This document shows, one piece after another, positions 15,768 to 24,922 of a stretch of 64,000 nt of DNA. The notes under the pieces were generated by a model. It searched no databases, was not told where the DNA came from, and saw only the letters and a program-made list of their open reading frames with translations. The position numbers were made by a program, and so were the translations under genes. The stretch comes from Methanosarcina sp. 2.H.T.1A.6 (GTDB lineage Archaea; Halobacteriota; Methanosarcinia; Methanosarcinales; Methanosarcinaceae). The first letter of the stretch is position 1, and every line of letters starts with the position of its first letter. The stretch covers positions 241,012-305,011 of the forward strand of contig NZ_JJOY01000049.1 in NCBI RefSeq assembly GCF_000979455.1, written 5' to 3'.

Positions 15768-16961
15768 TTAAATGTTATATGCTGCTTCCCCGTGCTGTGT
15801 CCGGTCAAGCCCGATATTTTCCTCACTTTCAGTAACTTTGAGGCCTATTGTCTTGTGGAGCACAAACCCGATAACGAGGGTGCAAACACTTGCGTAGATA
15901 AGTGCGATAACAACGCCTTCTACCTGGAGCAGTAGCTGCTCGGAGTTTCCGAGAAGGAGACCTGCAGACCCCACACTTGCAAATACGCCTGTTAGAATCG
16001 CACCTGTTATTCCGCCTACCCCGTGAACTCCGAAAGCATCAAGGGAGTCGTCATAACCGAACCTTCCTTTGAGCATTACGGCCTGGTAGCAGACAAAGCT
16101 TGTAATTGCGCCCATCGGAATTGCTGCCATAGGGGTAACAAAACCTGCAGCCGGCGTTATTGCAACAAGCCCTGCCAGGATCCCTGTTGCAAACCCGAGG
16201 GCAGTAGGGCGCCCTAAATGGATCCATTCCATAGCCATCCAGACAAACCCTGCGGCTGCGGGTGCTATGAGTGTCGTAATGAATGCAAGGGCCGCGATCT
16301 CATTTGCAGCAAGGGACGAGCCCGCATTGAACCCGAACCATCCGAACCAGAGAAGCCCGGTTCCCAGGAGAGTAAGGGTAACGTTATGCGGCTTTATCGA
16401 ATCTATCCCGTACCCTCTCCTCTTGCCAAGGAAGAGCAAAATTGCAAGTGAGGAGATACCTGAGGTTACATGGACTACAGTGCCGCCTGCAAAATCAAGG
16501 GCTTCTCCTGTAAGGAACCCACCGCCCCAGACCCAGTGGCAGACCGGTGCATAGACAATAAGCCCCCAGAGTGCAATGAACGCTATGTATGACTTAAACT
16601 TAACACGCCCGACAATGGCTCCTGAGATCAGGGCAGGCGTAATTATTGCAAACATTCCCTGAAATGCTACAAATGCATATGTGGGAATTGTGCCCGTTAC
16701 CGAGTAAGGGTCAATTCCTCGCAGGAATATGTGATCGAGGCCGCCCACAAATCCGTTGCCTTCTCCAAAAGCAAGTGAGTAACCTATTATTACCCATTCG
16801 AGAGCCATGACGCCCATTGCAACAAATGAGTGCATCATGCTGCTCAGGACATTCTTACGCTGAACCAGCCCACCGTAAAATAGTGCAAGCCCCGGAAGCA
16901 TTAATAATACAAGTGCAGATGAAATCAATACCCATACGGTGTCTGCTGCTACAATAGCCAT
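15768..16961 (-). CDS. amt: Ammonium transporter
   Basis: 397 residues from ATG 16961 (GAGGTGG site), 11 predicted membrane helices. Family signatures LALFYGGLVQRKNVLSSMMHSF and DFAGGTVVHVTSGISSLA are clear, and the paired pore histidines are present (HVTSG, FGVHGVGGI). Imports ammonium, gated by PII proteins. It lies 11 bp downstream of the PII gene, so glnK-amt is one operon. Confidence 0.95.
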   Translation of the reverse strand: MAIVAADTVWVLISSALVLLMLPGLALFYGGLVQRKNVLSSMMHSFVAMGVMALEWVIIGYSLAFGEGNGFVGGLDHIFLRGIDPYSVTGTIPTYAFVAFQGMFAIITPALISGAIVGRVKFKSYIAFIALWGLIVYAPVCHWVWGGGFLTGEALDFAGGTVVHVTSGISSLAILLFLGKRRGYGIDSIKPHNVTLTLLGTGLLWFGWFGFNAGSSLAANEIAALAFITTLIAPAAAGFVWMAMEWIHLGRPTALGFATGILAGLVAITPAAGFVTPMAAIPMGAITSFVCYQAVMLKGRFGYDDSLDAFGVHGVGGITGAILTGVFASVGSAGLLLGNSEQLLLQVEGVVIALIYASVCTLVIGFVLHKTIGLKVTESEENIGLDRTQHGEAAYNI

Positions 16962-16972
16962 TCTCGTCCACC

Positions 16973-17317
16973 TCAAATAGCAGAAGTTCCGTTTTCGTTT
17001 GTGCGGATCCTTATTACATCCTCAAGCGGGAACACGAATATCTTGCCGCTTCCGATATGCCCGTCATTGCCCTTTGCTCCTTTCTTTATTGCTTCAATCG
17101 TTGGATGCAGGAATTCATCGTTTACTGCAATTTCAAGCTTGATTTTCTCAAGAAGGTCTGCTTCAAACTCCATTGCTCTATAGATTTCCAGATGCCCTTT
17201 TTGCGCGCCATAACCCGAAACGGAAGATACTGTCAATCTATTGACTTCAACCTTCTGAAGTTCTCGTTTGACCGCATCAAGCCTTTCCGGCCTTATTATT
17301 GCAATTACGTACTTCAT
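16973..17317 (-). CDS. glnK: PII signal protein (GlnK-type)
   Basis: 114 residues from ATG 17317 (GGTGGTC site). The PII fold is clear: KYVIAIIRPERLDAVKREL, GYGAQKGHLEIYR, and the B-loop GNDGHIGSGKIFVFPLE. The T-loop position occupied by the uridylylated tyrosine in enteric GlnB (EY) is phenylalanine here (EF), so control is likely by ATP/ADP and 2-oxoglutarate alone. Operon with amt points to transporter gating. Confidence 0.93.
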   Translation of the reverse strand: MKYVIAIIRPERLDAVKRELQKVEVNRLTVSSVSGYGAQKGHLEIYRAMEFEADLLEKIKLEIAVNDEFLHPTIEAIKKGAKGNDGHIGSGKIFVFPLEDVIRIRTNENGTSAI

Positions 17318-17512
17318 CAAGACCACCAATAGGTAACCATCATCCGATTTTATGCTATTTAAATATTTCTTAATTGGTTTTAAATATTTGCGTAGTTCAG
17401 ATTAACTGTCAAAGCATGCGAGATTTCTGGTATCTCAACCTGATACCAGCTTTTACGGGATTGAGCTGCCGCTTTTTTCAGGTTAGGTATCTGGTTCAAT
17501 CCGGTTATAAAA

Positions 17513-17680
17513 TAAAAGAAATCTAAACTAAAGCTAAAGAAATCTAAACTAAAGCTAAAGAAATCTAAACTAAAGCTAAAGAAATCTAAACTAAAGCTAA
17601 AGAAAGCTAAACTAAAGCTAAACTAAAGCTAAATAAATCTAAAAGAAATCTAAAATAAAGCTAAAAGAAATTTAAATAAC
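17513..17680. repeat. 21-bp tandem repeat upstream of glnK
   Basis: Four near-perfect units of ATCTAAACTAAAGCTAAAGA(A), then degenerate units. It fills the spacer between glnK (start 17317) and the methyltransferase (start 17788). No spacers. Confidence 0.85.
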
Positions 17681-17787
17681 TTTTAAAAGAGTTAGGTTCG
17701 ATTCCTGTTCTTTGCCTGTACCGTACCGTTTTCTTATCCGTCCTTTCCACAAGAGAGCTTTTATTCCCTTAAATCAAATTTAGAAGT

Positions 17788-18669
17788 ATGTTCGGAGAAA
17801 TTGGAAGCATAAGAAACGAGGCAGACGAAACTTCCCTGCAAATTCTCGCCCTTTTCAGGGAAAGTATAAGTGAAATCCGCCTGAATGAGCCTGAATCCGT
17901 ATCAGCATATTTCAGCCAGGACTATTCACATTATATTGTAGTGCATACTCCTCTGAATATCCGGTTCCCTGATAAAAGGGAAGAGTGGAATTTGCGTTTT
18001 TGTAAGGACGTAGGAGTTTCGGTCGTGGAATTGGTCGTAGCCGAAGCAGGCAGCGCTTACGTACGGGGCCTGATGGCAGTTAACGGGTCAAAGGTCTTTA
18101 CTATCCTTCCTTTTACATCAATAGATGCAGAAAAAGCAAAAAAGGCGAAGTTTCCTGAAGACCGCATGGCCCGCGTGAGGGCACAGGTGCTTCCTGCTGT
18201 GCTTTCCGGAATAAAAGGAGAAACTATCCTTGATATCGGAAGCGGTTTTGGAACCCTTACAATGGAGCTTGCAAAAAACAATCCCGACTCACAGGTTTAT
18301 GGCATTGACCTCCACGATTCCCTAACCGGTCAGGCACAGATGAATGCAGAAGTTCTCGGCATCGAAAATGTTGAGTTCAGAACAGGAAGTGCTTATGCTT
18401 TGCCTTTTGAAAGGGACTCTATGGATGCTGCAACCTGCTTTTTCATGCTCCACCACCTTGAAGACATTAAGTTCGCTCTTTTCGAAATTAAGAGAGTGCT
18501 GAAAAAAGGTGGGTTATTAACTGCAGTTGAGCCGCTGGCACATCACCACCACCACGGACCTCAACTCTCGGAAGCTGCATGGAAAGAGCTTTTTGAGGAT
18601 GTGAGTTTTAATGCGGAAACTGAAAATCTGGACGGAGCAGTTGTCCTGAAAGCTGTAAAAAGAGACTAA
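17788..18669 (+). CDS. Class I SAM-dependent methyltransferase
   Basis: 293 residues. An N-terminal domain of about 120 residues I do not recognise precedes a Rossmann methyltransferase domain with motif I ILDIGSGFGTLTMEL, motif II VYGIDLHDS, and a post-IV segment FFMLHHLEDIKFALFEIKRVLKKGG. A His-rich stretch AHHHHHGPQ near residue 250 is unusual. Substrate unknown; UbiE/BioC-like in overall shape. ATG at 17788 with weak upstream site. Confidence 0.8.
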   Translation: MFGEIGSIRNEADETSLQILALFRESISEIRLNEPESVSAYFSQDYSHYIVVHTPLNIRFPDKREEWNLRFCKDVGVSVVELVVAEAGSAYVRGLMAVNGSKVFTILPFTSIDAEKAKKAKFPEDRMARVRAQVLPAVLSGIKGETILDIGSGFGTLTMELAKNNPDSQVYGIDLHDSLTGQAQMNAEVLGIENVEFRTGSAYALPFERDSMDAATCFFMLHHLEDIKFALFEIKRVLKKGGLLTAVEPLAHHHHHGPQLSEAAWKELFEDVSFNAETENLDGAVVLKAVKRD

Positions 18670-18757
18670 AATCGGGAAAAATAATGTCAGAAATGGATCG
18701 AAAGATTGTCCGGCATATGAATCTGGGCCTCCTATCTTTCAATCCATTTCCATAAGT

Positions 18758-19318
18758 TTAGTTTTTCCTGCGCTGGAGTATAAACATCATACCAATCACT
18801 GCCACCATTGGAAGTGTGACGGTGGGGAATTCTGGAATCTGGTTATAGCTCAGATTATCGAATTTTATCAAATTTATACATGGGCAACCATCTGAAACTC
18901 CAATGCTCTGTATGTTTTCAGTCTGACTTTCAATTGTTAATTTATTTGTTGTGAAAATACAGTTCCATTTCGATGTAGACAGTTTTTCTCCATTTACAAG
19001 AAATGCATCCATATTACCTACAAGTGCATCCTCAAACTCTATTGAAACCGATTTCACAACAGGTGAGAAATGAATTGTAGTAATATGATAGGTTGGATTC
19101 CAGAATCCCAGGTCTGTTCCTATTAGCTTGGTATCAACAATTTTCGCCCCTGACGAAAATGTTACTCCCATATCTGAATAGGCACTTCCTATTTCCTGAT
19201 TCTCTTGTACACGACCTTCATCAAATGTTATGGTTACTTCTCCGGCACTTGCTGGCGTGACTATTATTGCAATGGCAACACCCAACATTAGAATCAAAGA
19301 TAATAATTTTGTTCTCAT
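18758..19318 (-). CDS. PEF-CTERM surface protein (186 aa)
   Basis: Signal peptide at the N terminus (KLLSLILMLGVAIAIIVTPASA), a ~130-residue domain starting GEVTITFDEG, then the sorting signal: PEFPTV, a hydrophobic helix and QRRKN at the very end. PEF-CTERM proteins are processed by an archaeosortase and anchored to the cell envelope. The domain is shared with the longer protein at 19634-20680. GGAAGAGG precedes the ATG. It has the same 30-bp upstream element as its paralog. Confidence 0.8.
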   Translation of the reverse strand: MRTKLLSLILMLGVAIAIIVTPASAGEVTITFDEGRVQENQEIGSAYSDMGVTFSSGAKIVDTKLIGTDLGFWNPTYHITTIHFSPVVKSVSIEFEDALVGNMDAFLVNGEKLSTSKWNCIFTTNKLTIESQTENIQSIGVSDGCPCINLIKFDNLSYNQIPEFPTVTLPMVAVIGMMFILQRRKN

Positions 19319-19398
19319 TTTTCCTCTTCCTTTTTTATCTACACCAATCTATAAATACCCAAATCTGTGTATTGATTGTAATACGAATTGAAGCTGTG

Positions 19399-19439
19399 TT
19401 TTATATACTTATGGAAACATTGTTTCTTGAAAAGTTAGG
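19399..19439 (-). promoter_or_regulatory. Conserved upstream element and TATA box, PEF-CTERM gene 1
   Basis: A 30-bp block at 19410-19439 containing GAAACATTGTTTC (an inverted repeat) is repeated with one mismatch at 20777-20806. A TATATAA box (19399-19407) follows at the same spacing. Both lie about 90-97 bp upstream of paralogous genes. Confidence 0.65.
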
Positions 19440-19633
19440 GTTATTTATTCCTGCTTGTTTTCCCGCACCTGATTCACTGTATTTGGCCTGCCAGCCTGTT
19501 TTAAGTCGCGTCAAAAGAAAAGAAATTAATAAGAACAGAAAAACATTAAAAAATATGACTTCAGAGATGTTTTCCTAAAGGCCGTAAGGCACATGACCTT
19601 TACCCTGTCTTTCTTTTAATCCATCTTTGCAAT

Positions 19634-20680
19634 TTAGTTTTTCCTGCGCTGGAATATAAATAGCATACCAATCACTGCAATCATTGGAATTGCGATAGTG
19701 GGGTACTCCGGGATCTGCTGATTACAGGGATTATCAGGTTTTGTATTATTTTCACATGAAGGGTTCTCCGGTACATCAGGGCAATTGTCATCAGGTTTTG
19801 TATCATTTTCGCACGACGAATTCTCTGGGATCTCAGGGTAATTGTTATCGGGTTTTGTATTATTTTCGCACGACGAATTCTCCGGAATCTCAGGGATCTC
19901 AGGGTAATTGTTATCGGGTTTTGTATTATTTTCGCACGACGAATTCTCCGGGATCTCAGGGTAATTGTTATCGGATTTTGAATCATTCCCGCATGAAGGG
20001 TTCTCCGGTACATCAGGGGAAGTGTTATCAGATTTTGCATTATTTCCGAATGAAGGGCTCTCCGGTACATCAGGGCATGTGTCATCAGATTTTGAATCAT
20101 TTCCGCACAAAGGGTTCTCCGGTACATCAGGGTAATTGTTATTGGGTTTTGAATCATTCCTGTACGAAGAGTTCTCTGATGCTTCCGGGAATTGCTTATA
20201 ACAAAGATTATCAAACTTTATCTTTTTTGAATATGGTGATTTGCCGGATATGGAAATGCTCTTTATATTAACGTTATTGCTCTCGATTTTTAATGTCTTT
20301 TTTGAGTTCCACACACAATTATACTCAGATTTAGAAAGCACTTTCCCATTCACAAGAAGTGCTTCCATATTCCCTGAATATGCATCTTTGAAATCTATTG
20401 AAACCGAACTTACAGCTGGTGAGAAATAAATTTGAATTGTACGATTATCAGGGTTCCAGAAACCCATGTCTTTTTTTGAATGCAAAAAACCGATATCAAC
20501 AAGCTTTACTCCCGGTGAAAATATTATTCCCAGGTTCAAATAATTATTGCCGATTTCCTGCCCAGTACATAAATGGCCCTCATCAAATGTTACGGAGACT
20601 TCTCCTGCATTTATTGGCATAATTACTAATGTAATGGTCAGACTCAGAATTAAAAACATATATGAGTAATTTGCTCTCAT
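19634..20680 (-). CDS. PEF-CTERM surface protein with Pro/Asn/Cys repeats
   Basis: 348 residues from ATG 20680 (an upstream in-frame start at 20728 lacks a site). Signal peptide, then the GEVSVTFDEG domain shared with the neighbour (about residues 25-170), eight tandem 18-residue units of the type PEIPENSSCENNTKPDNNY (about 175-320), and a PEYPTI hydrophobic-QRRKN sorting signal. The repeats are acidic, Asn-rich (many NxS/T sequons) and Cys-containing, so likely glycosylated and cross-linked wall spacer. One unit has an extra EIP insertion, indicating recent repeat slippage. Confidence 0.8.
   Translation of the reverse strand: MRANYSYMFLILSLTITLVIMPINAGEVSVTFDEGHLCTGQEIGNNYLNLGIIFSPGVKLVDIGFLHSKKDMGFWNPDNRTIQIYFSPAVSSVSIDFKDAYSGNMEALLVNGKVLSKSEYNCVWNSKKTLKIESNNVNIKSISISGKSPYSKKIKFDNLCYKQFPEASENSSYRNDSKPNNNYPDVPENPLCGNDSKSDDTCPDVPESPSFGNNAKSDNTSPDVPENPSCGNDSKSDNNYPEIPENSSCENNTKPDNNYPEIPEIPENSSCENNTKPDNNYPEIPENSSCENDTKPDDNCPDVPENPSCENNTKPDNPCNQQIPEYPTIAIPMIAVIGMLFIFQRRKN
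19730..20175. repeat. 54-bp tandem coding repeat
   Basis: Eight in-frame units encode the 18-residue repeats of the PEF-CTERM protein. Neighbouring units are nearly identical at nucleotide level, one carries a 9-bp insertion. Confidence 0.85.
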
Positions 20681-20766
20681 GTTTTTCCGTCTCTTCTTTA
20701 TTATTTGAATCAGGCAATAATTATTCAAGCCAGATTATATATTGTGGCCTATAACTGCTGATGAAT

Positions 20767-20806
20767 ATTATATATCTATGGAAACATTGTTTCTTGAAAA
20801 GTTGGG
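20767..20806 (-). promoter_or_regulatory. Conserved upstream element and TATA box, PEF-CTERM gene 2
   Basis: Second copy of the 30-bp element (20777-20806, one mismatch) plus the TATA-like box at 20767-20775, 97 bp upstream of the long PEF-CTERM gene. Confidence 0.65.
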
Positions 20807-21413
20807 AAGTAATATTCCTTTTCAAGATCCTTTACAAATTTTTTATCGCTCGTCTCCTGGTATATCAGGTATTACTGAGCAGTGAATTAATTCTGACGTT
20901 AAAATCTCATAATAATGTTGGAATATTTTTTATAAAGTCGCTTGCAGAATATCTGGCTTAATTTATGAAGTTATCTGGCTGAACTATTTGATCTGCGAAC
21001 TTATTGAATACTACTAAGCGGGCAAAACACTCTTATTGCTTATTTATATTTCCTAAATTTTTCAAATAGAAATATTTATATAGTTTTATATCTCCTCCTA
21101 AATATTGATTCGGTTATCTATAATTTAATTCTAAATGTGTTAAACTTCAAATGTTCGTATTTTTCAACTTATCGGGGGAAAATAAATTTCACCCATTTGC
21201 TGGAAATTTATGGATTGAATAAAATCTTAAAAATATACTCAAGAGGCACATTCCACTTCATACATACTACATTTTTTTGTATATTGTTCTGGCTGGAAAA
21301 CTCTCTCGAATTTGAAGGAGATTCATATGTACCGTTAATTAGAGACTAAGTATCAGGCTTTGTTTAACTTATGCTATATTTTTGACAAATAATAATTTTT
21401 GTAACAGGATGTG
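20807..21413. other. AT-rich region without a convincing gene
   Basis: Low-complexity AT-rich sequence. Frames of up to 70 codons exist (for example 21137-21349) but have no ribosome binding site and atypical composition. Confidence 0.5.
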
Positions 21414-21542
21414 ATGACAATCCAAAATAAAGACAAGTTATCGGTTATATGTACTCTCTTAACCGCTTTAGTACTTGGAGTGGACAATTCCACAGCACTC
21501 CTGAATGAATTGAGGAATAGAAGGTGCACACCACGGGAATAG
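21414..21542 (+). CDS. Possible 42-residue exported peptide
   Basis: ATG at 21414 follows AGGATGTG. The product starts MTIQNKDKLSVICTLL and has a short hydrophobic core, then LLNELRNRRCTPRE. It overlaps the next gene start by 19 nt. Could be the truncated N terminus of a secreted protein; low certainty. Confidence 0.3.
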   Translation: MTIQNKDKLSVICTLLTALVLGVDNSTALLNELRNRRCTPRE

Positions 21543-22279
21543 ATACTTTATTTTTCATCAATCAATTCGTTCTCTCATCAATCCTTTTTTGCCTCTACTA
21601 TGTAACCGGCAAACTGGTCAGCCATAATGGAATCAAGGTGAATTACACACGAAAGATCAATCATTTCGCGTTATTCTTCCTGCCAACTATCCTGGGCCTG
21701 GTGTTTGTCTACGATAAGTCACCAGTAACGCGGGCGCTCGGACTGGTCGTTGCCATATGCACAGTATTTATCTTTATTCAGCCGTTACGGGAACGAAGCG
21801 GAATTCTCCGGACCATGTTCCTGTCCTTTGACCGGCCCGAGGATCGCCCCCACACCCTGCGCTGGCTGATAACACAATATATCGCGGCTGCCATTGTTAT
21901 CATTCCCCTGACGATGTATTTCACTTCGGTGAACTTGGAGGCGCTCGTGCTTATTCCGATCCTGATCAACGGGCTGGGAGACGGGCTTGCCGAACCCGTA
22001 GGTGTGCGGTTTGGCCGGATAAAATATAATACTCGCGCTCTCTTTTCCGATAAAATGTATCAGCGTTCGATTGAGGGGAGCCTGTGTGTTTTTGTCGCAG
22101 GTATCCTGAGTATCGTCGTATTGAGTCACGAGTTCACTCCCTTGCAATTCATCGCTGCACTCGTGACAATTCCACTTGCCACGACACTTGCCGAGGCTTT
22201 TTCGCCACATACCTGGGATTCCCCATTTATCTTTGGAGTTGCCGGCGTGTTGCTCATCGGGATCGTGAATCTTTTATAA
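21524..22279 (+). CDS. CTP-transferase-like integral membrane protein (dolichol/phytol kinase type)
   Basis: 251 residues, about seven membrane helices. The motif INGLGDGLAEPVGVRFG with a following Lys/Arg-rich loop (KYNTRALFSDKMYQRSIEG) is typical of the CDP-DAG synthase/dolichol kinase superfamily, whose members transfer a phosphate or CMP to a lipid. GTG start at 21524 after GAGG. Base composition (GC-rich codons such as GCGGGCGCTCGG) is unlike neighbouring genes, suggesting lateral acquisition. Substrate may be a polyprenol; unproven. Confidence 0.65.
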   Translation: MHTTGIDTLFFINQFVLSSILFCLYYVTGKLVSHNGIKVNYTRKINHFALFFLPTILGLVFVYDKSPVTRALGLVVAICTVFIFIQPLRERSGILRTMFLSFDRPEDRPHTLRWLITQYIAAAIVIIPLTMYFTSVNLEALVLIPILINGLGDGLAEPVGVRFGRIKYNTRALFSDKMYQRSIEGSLCVFVAGILSIVVLSHEFTPLQFIAALVTIPLATTLAEAFSPHTWDSPFIFGVAGVLLIGIVNLL

Positions 22280-22466
22280 GAATCTACAGGGGGGAATACC
22301 CCCACTGGTGGTTCCAGCTCGCAGGATCAACCGATCCGAACCCCACGCACACCTATGAGGTCGCGGGCATGTATGCAGTGACATTGCAGGTGTCCAATGC
22401 CGGCGAGTACACCAGTAAACGGAAGACTGGGTACGTTTTTGTTCTCCCTGCTGCCGAGATCTCCTG
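22280..22466 (+). pseudogene. Relic of a PKD-domain surface protein
   Basis: In frame with 22466 the translation contains STDPNPTHTYEVAGMYAVTL and VSNAG...KTGYVFV, the second half of a PKD domain. The first half (FGDGGSSS) reads in another frame, so a frameshift or deletion has broken it. No start. Confidence 0.6.
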
Positions 22467-22536
22467 AGGTAGAAGCCGTCACGGAAGTGGAAGTGGCAGC
22501 ACCCGTATTATTTCTGACACTTCTTAAAACGTTGAA

Positions 22537-22767
22537 GTGAACGGATCTCCGGTGAAAGAAAATGGAACTATGATTCAGTTTGAAGAAGAGACTGAATATG
22601 TTGAAAAAGAAACTGAAAATGAAACCGCAAAACCACAGACTACAAATGAAGAAATTAAGAGCAAAATCACCCTTATAATTGAAATGATTTACGGGATAGC
22701 TTTTCTGTTAATAGCTTGTCTGCTTATTGTATTTCTGTACAAAAGCAGACGAGATGAACAGGAATAA
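22537..22767 (+). pseudogene. C-terminal fragment of a surface protein with membrane anchor
   Basis: 76 codons from a GTG (VNGSPVKENGTMIQFEEE), acidic linker, then one membrane helix (IIEMIYGIAFLLIACLLIVF) and KSRRDEQE. An in-frame stop occurs 4 codons before the GTG. It reads like the tail of a cell-envelope protein, probably the same broken gene as the PKD relic. A small expressed membrane protein cannot be excluded. Confidence 0.5.
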
Positions 22768-22943
22768 ATAAGGTAACTATTTATGGTGTGATTAGCGGCG
22801 TTCCCTCGAGCGCCGCGAAAATCTTTTTTATCGCTGATAACGTTTTTTAATGATGAATCTATATTTTTGGCTTCAGGAAAGTATTTATAAACAATTCCTC
22901 AGTAAATTGCAGAGGCAAAAATAAACAACAGGAAGACTCTTTC

Positions 22944-24134
22944 ATGATTCCAAAAGCCTCTTACGATGTCATCGTTGTGGGTGCAGGCCCTGCGGGTTCC
23001 ACTGCTGCCCTTTATGCCGCAAGGAATGGGGCCTCTGTCCTTCTTCTTGATAAAAAAAGAGAAATTGGAAGCCCTATTCAGTGTGCAGGTTTTCTCCCCG
23101 ATGCCTCGGAAGTTCAGGCTCTTCTCCCGAATGCCGAGATTCCGGAGACCCTGATAAACTATCCTGAGTCCTGCGTACTCCGGCATATCAAAACCCAGCG
23201 CATCATTCCCCCCAACTGCAGCGTTAAAGAATTCGCCGTAAGGGGTGCTGTCCTTGACCGGCGCAGGTATGATCAGTTTCTGGCCGAGCAGGCTGCCACG
23301 GCAGGGGCTGAACTGATGGTAAAAACGCGTGTAACAAAAGTGGAGGGCACAACTGTTGATACCTCCGGAATTTTCGGGAAGCATACGATCAAAGCAAAAG
23401 CGATTATCGGAGCTGACGGCCCAAATTCCCTGGTCGCAAAATCAAAAGGTCTTTCCTGGAAACCTGATTCAAAAGAGACTTCTGTTGCTATCGAGTACCA
23501 GGTCAGAAACGTTGATATTGACCCGGACGCCCTCGAGATGTATTTCGGAAAAGACTACGTTCCCGGCGGTTATGCGTGGATTTTCCCCGAAGGCGAGGGG
23601 CGGGCAAATATCGGAATCGGAATCCGAAGCGGGATGGCTGAAAAAGGGGTCTCTGCAAAAGAGTACCTGCACCGTTTCATACAGGACCACCCTCTCGCCG
23701 CCCTTAAGCTGAAAAACGCCATCATTATGAATGTTATCGCAGGCATTATTCCCGTAAATGGAGCCCCCGCAAACACTGCAACCGAAGACGCCCTTATCGT
23801 GGGGGACGCCGCAGGTCACATCATAGCAACAAACGGAGGTGGAATCCCTCCTGCAATGATCGCCGGAAAAATCGCTGGAGAGACCGCTGCCGAATTTGCA
23901 GCCGGAAAGTGCAGGCTTGAAGAATACGACAGGCGCTGGAGAGCTCAGTTCGGATCAGCGCTTGATACTTCGGTACAGGCGAGACAGATCATGGACGGGA
24001 TAATGAAATCTGATACCCTCATGAACGCGGCTTTCAAGTTTATTTCCCCCGAACAGATGAAAGTCATGCAGTGTGGAAAACTTCCGGGACCTGTAAAACT
24101 CGGTCTTCATGCACTGAACCGCGGGAAAAAATAA
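22944..24134 (+). CDS. Geranylgeranyl reductase family flavoprotein
   Basis: 396 residues. FAD-binding Rossmann motif DVIVVGAGPAGSTAALYAA at residues 8-26, family motif GSPIQCAGFLP (about 43-53), GADGPNSLVAKS, and the second FAD motif IVGDAAGHIIATNGGGIPPA. These are the marks of digeranylgeranylglycerophospholipid reductases, which saturate isoprenoid chains of archaeal membrane lipids (or menaquinone/methanophenazine tails). AGGAAG site before ATG 22944. A rho-independent hairpin follows at 24165. Confidence 0.9.
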   Translation: MIPKASYDVIVVGAGPAGSTAALYAARNGASVLLLDKKREIGSPIQCAGFLPDASEVQALLPNAEIPETLINYPESCVLRHIKTQRIIPPNCSVKEFAVRGAVLDRRRYDQFLAEQAATAGAELMVKTRVTKVEGTTVDTSGIFGKHTIKAKAIIGADGPNSLVAKSKGLSWKPDSKETSVAIEYQVRNVDIDPDALEMYFGKDYVPGGYAWIFPEGEGRANIGIGIRSGMAEKGVSAKEYLHRFIQDHPLAALKLKNAIIMNVIAGIIPVNGAPANTATEDALIVGDAAGHIIATNGGGIPPAMIAGKIAGETAAEFAAGKCRLEEYDRRWRAQFGSALDTSVQARQIMDGIMKSDTLMNAAFKFISPEQMKVMQCGKLPGPVKLGLHALNRGKK

Positions 24135-24164
24135 ATGGTGGTTTCAAATTGTGACCCTGGCAGT

Positions 24165-24181
24165 CAGGCAAAACCTGCCTG
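24165..24181 (+). terminator. Terminator after the geranylgeranyl reductase gene
   Basis: CAGGCA-aaacc-TGCCTG stem-loop followed by two T-rich runs. Confidence 0.55.
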
Positions 24182-24214
24182 TCCGAATACTATTTTTTAT
24201 CCATTTTTTGGTTT

Positions 24215-24613
24215 TTAACTTTCTTTCCCCTCAACTTTAGTTTCTTCTTCCTTCTCCTCGTGTGTATCCGTTGAGCCTTCTTTCTCCCCTTCAACCGGAC
24301 TTTCTGCTATCCTGATCTTCCTTAATTCAGTTTCAGCATCTTCTTTATTGTACCTTGCCTCCGGATAGCCGGGTCTTATTTCAAGCGCTTTGTCAAAAGA
24401 GGCAATGGCTTCTTCATACCGTTTCAGGACCACAAATTCAAGCCCCCTGAGGTTCCAGGCTCCTGCAAAATCAGGCTTTAACACCAGAACCTTATCGAAA
24501 TACTCAATCTTCTTTTCCGGGTCTGTTTCACCCACAGCAAGCCCGTACCATTCTTCTACGTTTTTTCCTTCTATTTTCTTTTTGAACAATTTGTCCAGAA
24601 ATCCCAATAGCAT
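24215..24613 (-). CDS. TPR-repeat protein
   Basis: 132 residues from ATG 24613 (GGGAAG upstream; GTG at 24616 or TTG at 24607 are alternatives). An N-terminal MGFLDKLFKKK-type amphipathic start, about two and a half TPR units (EEWYGLAVGETDPEKKIEYFDKVL; AWNLRGLEFVVLKRYEEAIASFDKALEI), and a Glu/Lys-rich tail. Protein-interaction scaffold; partner unknown. Confidence 0.75.
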   Translation of the reverse strand: MLLGFLDKLFKKKIEGKNVEEWYGLAVGETDPEKKIEYFDKVLVLKPDFAGAWNLRGLEFVVLKRYEEAIASFDKALEIRPGYPEARYNKEDAETELRKIRIAESPVEGEKEGSTDTHEEKEEETKVEGKES

Positions 24614-24922
24614 CACTTCCCATTGAATATACGCGAGGTCGGCAGAAATAGCTGGCGATGATTATTGCTTCCCCTGTTTTTAAAGTGCGGGTCAAAAAAC
24701 AATTTTCGGTACTATGAGCAGTATTTTTCAGCACCGATGGTATTTCTTTTCCATAGGTTTGGTATCCCTTAGTTGCATACAGGCTCGTCTGTTGTTTTTT
24801 TTACGGGGGGTCGGTCAGCTTCAGCTCTGTGAAACGCAGAAGAGAAAACCTGAAGATACCAGAAGAACAAAAGTATAAGGTAAAAATAAAAACAAAAAAG
24901 TTTAAAAAGAAAGTTTGCCTGC

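Noticed and set aside
21137..21349. 70-codon frame in the AT-rich spacer
   Set aside because: No ribosome site and random-like aromatic composition.
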